Positions 1 through 10,655 of a DNA stretch of 64,000 nt are shown one piece after another; the first letter of the stretch is position 1, and each line of letters opens with the position of its first letter. The notes beneath the pieces are model-generated. The model had not been told where the DNA came from. It saw only the letters and a program-made list of their open reading frames with translations, and did no database searches. Both the position numbers and the translations under genes were made by a program. This DNA is from Adiantum capillus-veneris (lineage: Eukaryota; Streptophyta; Polypodiopsida; Polypodiales; Pteridaceae). Location of the stretch: positions 72,508,435 to 72,572,434 of the forward strand of contig CM043950.1 in NCBI GenBank assembly GCA_014529385.2, read 5' to 3'.

Positions 1-1722
1 GAATTTGGCGAGTTCGATCCATCTATTATAGATCGAGTTGTTGCCAATTATAACTTGTCGGACTCTGACGCTGGCCAACAAGCAACAATCTTGCAACCCA
101 ATAGACGTGTTCGCAGGCGCTTTGGTCAAGCAGCATATGTGAGGCCACAAGATGTAGCCTCTGACAGCTCGGGGGATGATCATGCAGAGCACATTCCCAA
201 CGAGGCAATGTTTGAGCCCGAGATTGATGAAATGATCGAGACGATCATGGATTCAGAAAGGCTTATCTATGATGATATGAAAAGTGAAGCCGATACGCCA
301 TTGTATAATGGAGCACGTATGTCTAGATTGAAAGCACTCTTGGTTCTTCTCAACATGCACGCAAAGTTTGGATGGAGTGACACTAGCGTCAGAGCGCTTT
401 TCAGGTGATCTATTACAATTAGTTTACTTTAATAGAACTCTAAATGTATAATGATCTGATAGATTTTTACACGACTGTATCATATTTTTATGTTGTGTAG
501 ATTGCTGAAAGAGCACATACTACCAGCTAACAATGTGATGCCAGATTCCCGAGATGAAGTAAGAAAGATTTTGCAAAACTTGGGGATGGATTACAATTCT
601 ATCCATGCTTGTCCTAATGACTGCATTCTTTTCAGAGGGGAATACATAGACATGGAGAAGTGTCCGAAATGTGATTCCGAAAGATATCGAGTAGATCTCC
701 ACGGGACAAAAATTCCACAAAAGGTTTTGCGACATTTCCCTCTGCTTCCTCGCATCAAGAATTTCTTCGAATGTAAGTCCATGGCCGCCCTAGCATCATG
801 GCATGAGGAGAATAAATCTTCGGATGGTGTGCTACGAATTCCTGCAGATTGCGTAGCGTGGAAACATATAGATGGAACATGGTCGTATTTTGCCAGGGAA
901 GCTCAAAATTTGCGCTTAGGCCTGGCTATGGATGGCGTAAATCCATTTGGTCAAAGATCAACATCTTACAGTGTATGGCCCGTTGTCATCGTCAACTACA
1001 ACATTCCCCCGTGGTTTAGACACTACATACTAAACAAATGGAGTGAAGTACCAAGTGATTTAAAAAACAGAGTCATCAGCATACTTCATGATGAGTTTCC
1101 CGTTCCAACACGGGATCAGCGCTTCAATGAAGAACTGATGAAGATTCGAATGCGCGAATACTGCAAACACAAGCGTTCCGAAGTGCAAAAAGCAATCAAG
1201 AATGGGTGGAACGGGCCAGATTGGCTGGCCAAAGAAGATTGGAAGAATGCGAAGAAAGCAGCGCGCGAGAATCCCGACAAGTGGAAGAAACAAAAGGATG
1301 CAGCCAGAGCGCAAGTAGAGGCAGGGAGCTCGCACCACTTGGGGAGCGGTGGATGGGCATCATTTGAGGCCGATTTTGTAAGTGTTTTCACATTGCTCTT
1401 TATGCATGTTCGATAGTTTAGGGTTTATGAGTTTTTTAGTTCTAACATAATGAAATCTTTGTATGTTTTGACAGTGGTCGATGACAGGACGTGATCCCAC
1501 ACCGTACGAGCGCGAGTACGCAGGCAGGAAGGGCTTAAACGCCCTGATGGACATTCTCAGTTCTCGCAGCGGCATGGTTAGTATTAGGGTTTACTCTTTT
1601 TTATTTTTTGTATTGTTTTATAAATGTCGTTATATGTTTATACTTACTGAAAGCTGTCTTATTGTCTTTTTTTGCAGAATCCGACAGATACGCCGCTTGG
1701 ACGCGATGAGACGTCTGACTAG
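1..1722 (+). CDS. CACTA transposase-like protein: TNP2 N-terminus joined to a TNPA/Ptta-like tail (5'-partial, spliced)
   Basis: The frame is open from base 1. Exons fit GT-AG rules and join in frame: 1-404, 501-1377, 1475-1576 and 1678-1722. Splicing at 404/501 gives ALFRLLKEHILP, as expected inside TNP2. The first part has TNP2 hallmarks: the CPNDCILFR and CPKCDSERY cysteine motif, then GVNPFGQ and YSVWPVVIVNYNIPPW. After about 1014 the sequence no longer reads as TNP2. It changes to a segment beginning NKWSEVPSDLK that resembles the second CACTA protein (TNPA, Transposase_24 type), with SSHHLGSGGWASF near its end. The later catalytic portion of TNP2 is therefore missing. No frameshift or internal stop is visible within the exons, so this may be an expressed fusion from an internally deleted element rather than decayed debris. 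It is unlikely to be an active transposase alone. Confidence 0.7.
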
Positions 1723-1848
1723 ACGACGTCAGTTTAGCTGTAGCTAGATAGCATTAGTTTAGGGTTTCTCATAGCTTATGTATCATGAGACGGATTTTAT
1801 ACGTCTTTTTGAACCATGTATATTATTACATTTGTCACCACAGTTCCT

Positions 1849-1952
1849 TTTGCCAATCAATTCTTTATGCCTATGATGTTGTACGATTGTCATTATTATA
1901 TTTGCCAATCAATTCATTTTGCCTATGATGTGTACAATTGTCAATTTTGCAA
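1849..1952 (+). repeat. Imperfect 52-bp tandem duplication in CACTA 3' region
   Basis: TTTGCCAATCAATTC starts at 1849 and again at 1901, each followed by a similar CCTATGATG and ATTGTCA stretch. The long frame across it looks like chance reading of AT-rich repeat. Confidence 0.7.
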
Positions 1953-2040
1953 ACAATGCGTCTTGTGGGTGACTATTTTGGGTCTATTATCTACCTTTGC
2001 ACTTTTTTTAAAAAGTGAATCAAGTACAATATGGTTGATG

Positions 2041-2069
2041 GGTGGCAGGGCATTCAATGTCCTGCCACC
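2041..2069. repeat. Short hairpin in CACTA 3' region
   Basis: GGTGGCAGG (2041-2049) is exactly complementary to CCTGCCACC (2061-2069) across a short loop. It sits just before the subterminal repeats and could be a 3'-end or terminator-like structure. The function is unknown. Confidence 0.6.
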
Positions 2070-2087
2070 AAAAACAAAATCTCTCGG

Positions 2088-2300
2088 GCGTCGCTATAAG
2101 CGTCACGATTTATGGCTCTGTAGCGTCGCTATAGTCTTCTGTGTAAACTTCGCTATAGGCATCGCTATCTGCGTCGCTATATGTGTCGCTATGAGCGTCG
2201 CTATATAGCGACGCCTATAGCGACGCTCGTAGCGACGGTTTTAGCGACGCCGGGGGTTATAAAAACCCATTGTATTTCCGTCGCTAACAGCGTCACAAGA
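2088..2300. repeat. CACTA subterminal repeats (GTCGCTA / TAGCGAC)
   Basis: About ten copies of GTCGCTA occur, mostly direct up to about 2200, then inverted to about 2247, with one more direct copy at about 2280. They switch orientation at a perfect 20-bp palindrome, 2195-2214. In En/Spm-type elements such subterminal motifs bind the regulatory transposase protein. Here that role is inferred by position. Confidence 0.8.
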
Positions 2301-2308
2301 GCACACAA

Positions 2309-2320
2309 CCTCTTGTAGTG
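2309..2320. repeat. 3' terminal inverted repeat of the CACTA element
   Basis: CCTCTTGTAGTG reads CACTACAAGAGG on the other strand. The gag frame of the host retrotransposon resumes a few bases after it. Confidence 0.85.
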
Positions 2321-4388
2321 ATACACAGTATGAGGGATTTGGCTTAACCTTGGAAGGGATAGCATTGAATTGGTTCCAACCGTTGGACAAAAATGCCTTC
2401 TCAAACGTTGAACAACTATTGCAAGAATTTGTTGTGGAGTTCTCTAAAAGAGGAATCAAGCATAACACAGTGTCCCAAATCTATGCATTCAAGCAAAAAG
2501 AAGATGAGAGAGTGAAGGAAGCATCGCTACGTTTCAAACAATATATAGAGAGATTTCCGGAACGCGAGTTACCACAGGATGAAAGATTATCAATTCTCTC
2601 CATAGAGGGTTTGAAAAATGAAACTCTCAAGAAATATTTGCACTTAAAAGGATGTACTTCCTTTGAACAAGTCACGAGAGAAGCGTTATACCTAGTTGAC
2701 AATTGTAAAGCCTATGGCGAGGAAATTGGTGATACAAAGATCACTCTGGATAATGCTCCTTTAGCATGTGGTGAAACCAACACAAGGCAAGTGGTTTTGT
2801 CCCAATTAATGAACAATCTAGATGAGCTAGCAGTGCATGTAGCACAACGAATAAAATGGTGTGCCATCGAGCAAAAATGGACCAATCATGAGATGAGTGA
2901 GTGCTATTATAATCAAACCTACACGAGGGGGATACTATTTGGACATCAAATAGAAAAACAAATGCCATTACCAAGTCATCCATTATTTCAAAATAGGGTT
3001 GTATCAAGGGCTTTACAAAGAGCTGAGGTATCACAACCTAGGTTAGGGCAAGAACCTACGATAAAACTCTATTCATTGAATGATGACACTCTGATGTTCA
3101 TAGCCAATCAAGAGCATAGACCATAGACCATTCTGGCTAAGCAAGAACAACCATCAATTGTGCCACCAGTGACTCAACAAGATGGACCATGCTACAAGTG
3201 TGGAGGTAATCATTGGGCCAAGAATTGTTCTCGTGTAGAGATAATTGGATATTGTGTGGAGTGTTCCATTACACACGTTGTTCCAAATTGTCCAAAACAC
3301 CCAAACAAACAGGGGAAAACAACAATGAATGTTGTGGGAGTGTTACCTTCTCCAAGTGGATCAGAGGTAGAACCCAAAATTCCTGTGAAGGTAGTGACTA
3401 GAGCCCAAGCAAAAGAAAATGCTGAGGACCAAGCTAATGAGGAGAAAGATCAACAACCCAAACAAGGGGAAACAACTAGTGTGTCAGTGAGGACTGGGAG
3501 AAAATCTTGGAAAGCCAAAAGAGACAGAATTAAAGCAAAAACAATTACAAATCAAACTGCACTACAAACATAATTACAAGAGACAAAGGAGCAATTAAAA
3601 CAAGAACGGGAAAACAAAATGGTGGTGAGTGATAAGAAGCCAAGGAAGGCGTCTTTGGGAGGATCTGTGTTGGTAGACAAAGTCCTAGAGCCATTAGATG
3701 CTGCATTGGAAGCATATGAGGCTAGATTGAAACCCAACCAAACCCTAGAGCAACGAGGGATGAAATATCCTCATCCTAAGGTAGAGACTGAGAGGTTGAA
3801 AATGTGTAAGGAATTGGTAAAAATTGCACACGCAATGATGGAGCCTCAAGCACCAATTCCACCTCCAGAAACAAAACCAAAAAATGTTGGATTTGAAATG
3901 CCTAAGGCAAAGGTTGTTGAATCATTGACTCAAAGAAACATTGAGCTAGAATCACAAAAGGATGTGCAAGCAAATACTGCAACACAAGAAACCAACAACC
4001 TAGAAATTCAACTAGATGATCAAGTAGTGGCCAACACCACTAATGATGCAAGGTCAAGATCCCAATTTATGGCACGTGTCCCAGAGATAGATGAGCCATG
4101 GCCAAATGAATTGTGGGAAGCAATTAGAAGTGCAAAAGATGGAAGTGCGACTTTCCAATCTGCACCCATAATTGAGGTCAATACAGGGAATGAAGTCTAT
4201 CAGGGAGACATTCAATCTCTAAATGGATATGCAGGGACGGAAGTTTCAATTGAAAGCAAACCAGAGTCCTTGAAGACCTTACTCTCATACATAGGAGAAC
4301 ATGAGGCAGACTTAGAGACTAGAGTGGTGCCATCTCAGAGGAAAGACATATCCAAGATGATGGATACAAATAGTATGCAAGAGTTGAT
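2321..4388 (+). pseudogene. gag: Ty3-L gag (capsid and zinc knuckles), broken
   Basis: One frame runs from the CACTA junction to 4392 with in-frame stops at 3124-3126 and 3571-3573. The capsid part (2321 to about 2720; motifs NWFQ, HNTVSQIYAF, EALYLVDNC) matches the retrotransposon gag family and the Ty3-R copy. Three knuckle-like sites follow: a decayed one near 2860 (CAIEQKWTNHEMSEC, where the second Cys is Glu), CYKCGGNHWAKNC near 3190 and CVECSITHVVPNC near 3253. A lysine-rich basic stretch follows at about 3480-3545. An indel near 4385 moves the protease into another frame. Confidence 0.8.
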
Positions 4389-5897
4389 GTGAGCTCCAAT
4401 ACAGTGCACCATTATCTATCTGAACTGCTTAAGATTAGACCACATGTATGGGATGAAGTAGGCAACAATTTGGGGAGGATGGGATTAAAGATACCTCTTC
4501 AAGATCTACCCTCAAATGAACAATCAAACAAAACTCAACAAGAAAGTGCACACACTAAACCTGTGCCAATAAACAAGGTGGGGGAATATTGCGAAGGAGA
4601 AGAAGGAAACGCTACCTTACCTGTGGAATACAAAGGAGTTAAAACATTGGCTATACTTGATAGTGGGGCTGGAGTAGCCATAGCCATAAAAGACATTTGG
4701 AAAAAATGGGGTAGACGAGCACTTAGGAAAAGTAGAATGAAGCTGCAACTTGCAGATGGATACACGGAAAAAGCTATGGGTATCCTAGAGCAAATTATTG
4801 TGACTTCTTGTGGAATTGAATATGAACATACATTTGCAATAGTAGATTTTGGAAAAGGGAACAATTTTGATATCATTTTAGGAAGGCCTTTCATGCGTCA
4901 ACTTAAGATGGTTCAAGATTGGGGCTATGACTATATCTACTTGAGACATAAAAAGATCACCACAAAAATAAGCATAAAAGACCATAGCTATAGAGATGTG
5001 AATAGAACTCCTTTAGAAGATATTGACTCTACTATAGCCAATGGGAAAGAGATACCTGCGTGGCTACAAACCAAACAAGAACTTTGGATCTGTGGTGCTT
5101 CGAAGTGTGGAAGCTGAGTGAAGGAGGATTGCATCCTAGAAAGATCAATGGACGATGAAGCTTACATACCGGAACCCTTTCCAGAGGAGTTATTTGAGCC
5201 ATTTGGATGGACTCAAATATTGGCAACCTTGGATGTGTGTGCGAATGAGGTGACTCCGACTAAATTTTGTGATGAGGAAGGGTATGATATAACTCCCGTA
5301 TTTACGATAAAGGTGTTGAAGGAAGCTAACGAGATTTGTTAGTGTGAAGGGAGAAAAGGTAAAACAAATAGCTATGTCCTGGAGCATGATGCCAAGTTGC
5401 ACATAAAGAAAGCAGAGCAACAACGAGAATATGGCAGCATTGACATACCTACAGAATCGACAAAAGCTTTTTCAAAGAAGCAGACTCCAGAAAAAGTGCA
5501 ATTGAAAGCAAATGAAGGAGAAAAGATTCCAAGTTCAACAACAAATCTTTAACAAGTGCAAGATCAAGACAAGAACAAGGACACAGAAGAAGATCGACTA
5601 TCTCCTATGGCGATCAAATTCAGCATACGCGGAGAAACAGGACACAAAATATTATGTTTAGCTGTGATAGATCCAGAAGCAGCAAAGAATCTAATGAATT
5701 ATGGAACGTGGATCATGCTGGGAAAGCCACCAATCAATGAGCTACAAGAAACAGTTTACCCAAGTTCAAAAGTGTCGATTCCTAGCTTTGGAGTGGCAGA
5801 AGTTGTACTCAAATTGAGTACCGGGGAGTATAAAGATACTTTCCACATAATCAACTCCCATCATATCAAAGAGAGTCTGGTCCTGAAAAAAAGCTAG
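4389..5897 (+). pseudogene. Ty3-L protease (PR1) joined to second protease-like segment (PR2) by loss of RT-RNaseH-IN
   Basis: PR1 has the active-site motif AILDSGAGVAIA near 4648 and ILGRPFMRQ near 4876, as in retropepsins. The same frame continues through stops at 5115, 5340 and 5550 into a segment (about 5590-5890) reading LCLAVIDPEAAKNLMNYGTW then MLGKPPINEL. This aligns with the PR2 of Ty3-M (LLDTGAKYNLLSYGVW, QLGKPPLSES), although its catalytic triad is degraded to D-P-E. In Ty3-M and Ty3-R about 3.7 kb of RT, RNase H and integrase separates the two segments. Here it is missing without loss of frame, with the joint probably near 5380-5400. Confidence 0.65.
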
Positions 5898-7349
5898 AGG
5901 AACATCTTCTTTCAACAACAATCAAAAGCTTCAACAACAACAACGGTGAGATTCCATTAAGCTTCTCAAATCCATGTAGAGAAGAAATCGCCAACCATCA
6001 CGGAAAAAGGTAAATAAAAGGTAAACATTGAGGTATATCAACCTCGCTAGACGACTTTACCTTCAATGATCTTCCATCAAATTTCCTACGAAGCCTCTAC
6101 ATCAAGAGCCACACCATCAACAATGCAATGGAAACCAAAGCAAAGATTCTATCAACCAAAGTTTCCATCACAAAAAAGCATCTAGAAGAAGCTTAAGAAT
6201 TTCAACCAACTGTTGGTATCCAAAGAGCACATCCAAGTCAAAGACCCAGTTTTGATACACAAAACATGGGTTCAACCACAACAACAAAAGGTGATAGGGT
6301 GGGTAGCATCAAATGAGTCAATGATTGCTCAAGGCTACTTCCAAGGAAACACTAATGTTTGGGCTAAAAAGCCTAAAGTAACAGCTTGGACCTACCCACC
6401 TCAACCAACAAGTTCTACAATGAACGAGCCAAGCTATCAATGAAATAAAAATAGCTCAAGTAGGAGAAAGAACAACAAAAAAGTACAGAAGCAAAGACCT
6501 TCCAAGAAAGCAACACAACAAGTATGGGTACCAAAGTCAAACTTCAACAAAGCTACCCAACACAAACAGATGCAGCAGCGGACGGTTCCCGTCAAGCTAC
6601 TTGAAGCACAAGGATTCTATGAAGGTAACACCCAAATATGGTTACCCAAAGTAGCTGCTCAACCTAGAGCCACTAAGACCAACCAAGTAGCAAAGGACCC
6701 CACACAAAGACAATCAACAACAACAAAGAGCCAATGGAGATCAAGCACAACCAGGGGAGAAACAACCTCAAAATAGATCCCTTGTCTTCTACTACAAAAG
6801 CAAGGCTTTTACAATGGGAATCATCAGGTTTGGATACCAAAGCCTAGTGTCCATCAAATTATAGAAGAAGATAAAATGTCCAAGATGGTCACACAAGGAC
6901 CAAAAACAAGATGGGCTCCAAAATTGCTAGTGGAAACTCAATCACAGAGAACCCACACATCTCGACAATTGCTTCTCATGGAAATTAATGCAAAGGCTAC
7001 ATCAAACCCTATCAGACCTGAAGGGCTTGTTTTACAAAGAAGTATCAACATACAACGAGCAAGTCAAGAGGAGCCAAAATATGCCAACCTACTCGACAAA
7101 ATGGTGGCATCCAAAGACCAAAGCAATGATAGAGGCCTTAATCTCAAGAACTTATGGCATTGGGTTTCAGGCCATGAACAGGTAAGTCCAAGTCTCAAGA
7201 GTCGAGAAGCTGAGCCACTAAATGAGCAAGGCATTAGTCCCAAATCTTCAAGTAATATTCTTTGTGGTCTAAGAGTCTTAGCTATTCTAGGTACTGCTCA
7301 AGGTGGAGGAGTTGAGCATATTTATGTTGTGTCACTCATGTGGGTATAG
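5898..7349 (+). pseudogene. Ty3-L C-terminal tail with W-x-P-K motifs
   Basis: The PR2 frame can be followed with stops to 7349. The tail is lysine-, glutamine- and serine-rich. It repeats a motif of the form QG-aromatic-x-x-GN followed by W-x-PK: NVWAKK near 6353, QVWVPK near 6520, QIWLPK near 6632, QVWIPK near 6826 and RWAPK near 6906. A WWHPK near 7101 is in a neighbouring frame. The same motif follows PR2 in Ty3-M and Ty3-R. I do not recognise a known domain. It could be a nucleic-acid-binding or scaffold tail. Confidence 0.55.
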
Positions 7350-8255
7350 GTGAGCATAAAAGTCCAAGTCTAAGTATTTTAAGTTTAGTTAAGTGAAGAA
7401 GAGAGTCCAAAAGACACTCACGCACTACGCATAGTGAGGAATGAGTGGAGAAGCTTCTACATCGAAAACCCTTCTTGGAAACGTGCAAGCTATTGAGACG
7501 TCCTTTGATGTCACATGTGCTACATTTGTTCCTTGAAGCACCCATCAACTCCATCTTTTACACTACATGCTTTTGTTTGAAAACTTCTCATAAGCATATA
7601 GAGTGTCCCATAATTGGCACTTACATTTGGCACTCTTCCTTTGTTTCTCCCAAGCACTCACCTTGCATGACAGGTACTTCGAGTCAAAATTTTCAACTCC
7701 AATAAGAGCGTATACCAAAGGCACTTTTTGCCCACTGGGTTTTTCCCTTTGGTCATCCAGGTTTTAAGACCCTAATCTAGACCTCATCATCAACTTCTTG
7801 TATATATTCCTTCTACATCAACAATAAGGAAAGGGCTACCCAAATCAATCAACCACAACTTGGAGTAAAAACAGCAGGTCTCCATATGCTTATCAAGAGC
7901 ATCTTTTATCTTCAAGGGTGACAACAAAGCTCCATCCAACAATGGCAAGTCAAAGAATGGACTACAACATCAAGCAATGATAAATTTATCAAGCAAGCTA
8001 TCCACAACAATAAAAAATAGCTCACACAGTGCTTCAACATTGGTGACCTTTTGCAAACAACTCAAAATGCAGTCGACCTTGAAAGAAAGTCCACGCCACA
8101 AGGAGGATCAGTTCTACATGATCAAACACTTCAACATCCATCTTTACGGCAACTAAGATTGACAACCAAGAGGCGAATGCACAACAAGAAGAAACGTTGC
8201 CTCGATAATCAAAGCTCAAATCATGTATCAACAACATGAGAGCTATGCATCACTC
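7350..8255 (+). other. Ty3-L 3' internal region without recognisable coding
   Basis: The sequence is A/C-rich on this strand and resembles the preceding tail in composition, but I can follow no frame with motifs. It may be further decayed tail or 3' untranslated sequence. Confidence 0.4.
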
Positions 8256-8269
8256 AAGGAAGGGGGGAG
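8256..8269 (+). promoter_or_regulatory. Polypurine tract 1 of Ty3-L
   Basis: AAGGAAGGGGGGAG is identical to the internal tract of Ty3-M (27494-27481). Such tracts prime plus-strand DNA synthesis in LTR retroelements. Confidence 0.6.
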
Positions 8270-8380
8270 CATCATCAACGACAACGCGCTTCCCAAGATG
8301 AAGACCAACCTTGAAGACAAAGCTGAAGACAACCCTATGACAAGACTGCACAAGCTCGTGTCAAGGGACGACACGAGCTA

Positions 8381-8392
8381 AGAAGGGGGGAG
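8381..8392 (+). promoter_or_regulatory. Polypurine tract 2 of Ty3-L with LTR-like start
   Basis: The run AAGGGGGGAGTGTTTG spans the tract and the next bases. The same 16-mer occurs in Ty3-M at its internal tract, so the junction with TGTTTG is conserved. This looks like the tract/U3 boundary. Confidence 0.6.
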
Positions 8393-9200
8393 TGTTTGGA
8401 GGTGATAACAACATACAAGTGCCCACCTAGCCAAGGCGCCCATTGGGTCATCCGGCCAAAGTTTTGATGTGGTCACATTATTTTTCCGATGTTTAATACA
8501 TCAAACCCTGTAAAAGCCTAATGTCAATCGTCTATGTCAAGTCTGAGTCAAAGATGTAGTTTTTCCAGTGATGTATGTAAAGGTCCATGAGAAGTTGGCC
8601 GCCGGCCACTTTAGAAATCCCTAGGTATATAATACCTAAGGTTTGTGGGAAAAGGGGGGATTATTTTGGAAGATAAGTGACTACTGCGTTACGTACGGAG
8701 AGCTACCTCTTTGCTCCAACTTGAAATCATCGCTTCTGGGTCTACGGTAATCCAAATTCAGTTTTGTTTCTTGCATTGTGTTCCTCTTACTCTGCTTTTT
8801 CATTCAAGTGTAAGCATTCAAGATTCGGTGAAGGTTTCAAACGCATATGTTTAGGCCTTAAATCGCTGTTTTGAGTGTTTATATGCGTATTTTATGTTGT
8901 TTTGACCCTAGGAGAGGCTTTAGAGACCTAAAAACGACCCTTTAGGATCATTCGTTTACTGTTTTTTCATACTGTGGGACGAACGATCGCGATCGTTGTA
9001 CCTTCCCAAAATGCTGTGACAGTGATAGGATATGTTCCTGATAGTCCCCTATAGCTTCCCTTCATGTTTCTTGCGATTCCGTTATGATTCGCATGGTGAA
9101 CGGGCGTGATGACTGTAGAGATCTGTAGAAGGACATAGGCAGATTACTTGGCTTTAGTGCGTTTGATTTGCTTGTAGAGTTAGTAGTTGCATCTCTTCGA
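8393..9200 (+). other. Probable Ty3-L 3' LTR or internal promoter module
   Basis: It starts TGTTTGGAGG directly after a polypurine tract and contains a TATA-like TATATAAT at about 8626-8633, flanked by CTAGGTA and TACCTAAG. A pyrimidine-rich stretch follows, as in a transcribed LTR leader. No second copy is in the window, so LTR identity and right end are unproven. Confidence 0.45.
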
Positions 9201-10595
9201 GTTCACTTCACTAGGGTTGACATCCTAGTGAGTTTCCATGCCTCATCCGAGTCACTTCCCCTGTATCGATAATTTTATGTTGATGCTTGAGAGCTATGCT
9301 ATGAACATTCGTCGCGGGGACCCGCAAACAAATATTTATCTTGGCTAACCTAAGAGGGCCCAAAATTCTACAAATTACACGCTGAAATTGTAATTTAGTG
9401 CGAATAAAAATAAGCACCTTTTTCCTTGCCATGGGAACAAATGGGTCATACAAGTTTTGGTGATTCATGAAACCTACTTGATTATGCTAAAAGATAACAT
9501 TCATGCGATATGAAACAACAAAAGACACCAAGCCCTCCTCAGTGGTGGGGGCACCAAAATTGAGGCAGTTCGGGATGGCCAACAAGAGAGGGAACCTCTA
9601 AACACCCATCAAGGCTCGCTTGCTGCTCAATTGGGGTTGGGTCAACCACAAGTAAGAAAAAAAAAACAACAAACCCACAACCAAACAAGTGAAGGGGCAC
9701 CACCTAGTTATAGGATGCGAACTAGGACACAAGTGAGATTTTGTCACGACCAAGAGGAGCAACCAAGAGGAGGTGCAATAAAACACACACAAACAATCAC
9801 ACCAAGAGACACACCAAATGATGCAAGAGTGATTCAGAGCAAAGTGAAGAGAGAGAGAGAGAAAGGAATGGAGTTTTTGCAAATACCTGATTGTGACAAC
9901 TTGCAAGGTAAGGCTTTATACTATCACACTACAATAGAGCTGCATAAACTAAACCAACAACTAGTGAATGGTAAACATTGCTAGTACACACACACATTGT
10001 ATTAGAGTGTGGGAAACCTTCACCACAAAACCCTCTTACAATGAACAAGAAACTTGGCAATGAAAACACACTTACCACTTTCTCAAACAATCTCAAATGA
10101 CAGAACTTAAAAGACACGAGTCACCTTGCATTCACCAAACCATGTAGCACAAGTGAAGGGACGATGATTCTAGAACCAAGACACGCCTTTGAAGCACCAA
10201 AACCTCAATTTTTCAGTGGAAGAGCATGTAAAATAGTGGTTTGAGATAGGGCACTCACACTCTCTCACTTTGCAATGTGTAGAATGAAAGCTTCTCTCAC
10301 ACCAAGTGTGAAGCTCACAAGATGATGACTACACCTAAATCTCGCCTCGCGTATAGAGTATTGGGGTGCTTGTAAGATGTTGGATATGATTTACAAGAAT
10401 CAAATGGACCTATTTATAGGTTGGATATCCCTAATTAAGGTTATTGATAACCTTATTTACAAGCTAATCATATCAAGATTAGGATTTTGAATATCAAAAC
10501 ATTGCGGATCTTCGTTGTCTTCTTGAGTCATGGGTGTGGGCTCGATGAAAAAGTATTATATGATGGTAGATGGAAAGAAATTAAAGTGTTAATAA

Positions 10596-10596
<1 letters not shown>
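9201..10596 (-). other. Unassigned sequence, possibly a minus-strand LTR with primer-binding-like site
   Basis: On the minus strand a TATA-like CCTATAAATAGG lies at about 10420-10409, followed by several hundred bases resembling an LTR leader, then TTTTGGTGCCCCCACC ending near 9543. That could be an LTR end plus primer-binding site, but I cannot match it to a tRNA and see no partner LTR. The plus-strand frame at 9631-9984 has no recognisable domain. Confidence 0.25.
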
Positions 10597-10649
<53 letters not shown>

Positions 10650-10655
10650 GAGAGA
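10597..10655. repeat. (GA)n microsatellite
   Basis: A nearly pure run of GA dinucleotides, about 59 bp, with a single extra G near 10639. Confidence 0.95.

Larger units (their letters stand above)
1..2320 (+). mobile_element. CACTA (En/Spm-type) DNA transposon, 3' portion
   Basis: The element enters from the left edge and ends at 2320 with TAGTG, the inverted form of the diagnostic CACTA terminus, inside CCTCTTGTAGTG. It carries a spliced TNP2-related coding region (1-1722) and a subterminal block of GTCGCTA motifs in both orientations (2088-2300), both typical of CACTA elements. Immediately beyond 2320 the sequence continues in the middle of a Ty3 gag reading frame (QYEGFGL), so the element inserted into that retrotransposon. 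The 5' end and the partner of the expected 3-bp target duplication lie outside the window. Confidence 0.85.
2321..8392 (+). mobile_element. Ty3/gypsy retrotransposon Ty3-L, internally deleted, 5' end disrupted by CACTA
   Basis: From left to right it has gag with zinc knuckles, an aspartic protease, a second protease-like segment, a W-x-P-K tail and two polypurine tracts. RT, RNase H and integrase are absent. Its gag and protease align segment by segment with Ty3-R (40158-59384), so it belongs to the same group. The 5' LTR and start of gag lie left of the window beyond the CACTA insert. The right limit is uncertain: 8392 is the end of the second polypurine tract and sequence like an LTR start follows. 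In-frame stops throughout show it is dead. Confidence 0.8.

Noticed and set aside
1816-2208. 130-codon plus-strand ORF
   Set aside because: It runs through a 52-bp tandem repeat and the CACTA subterminal repeats, with low-complexity translation.
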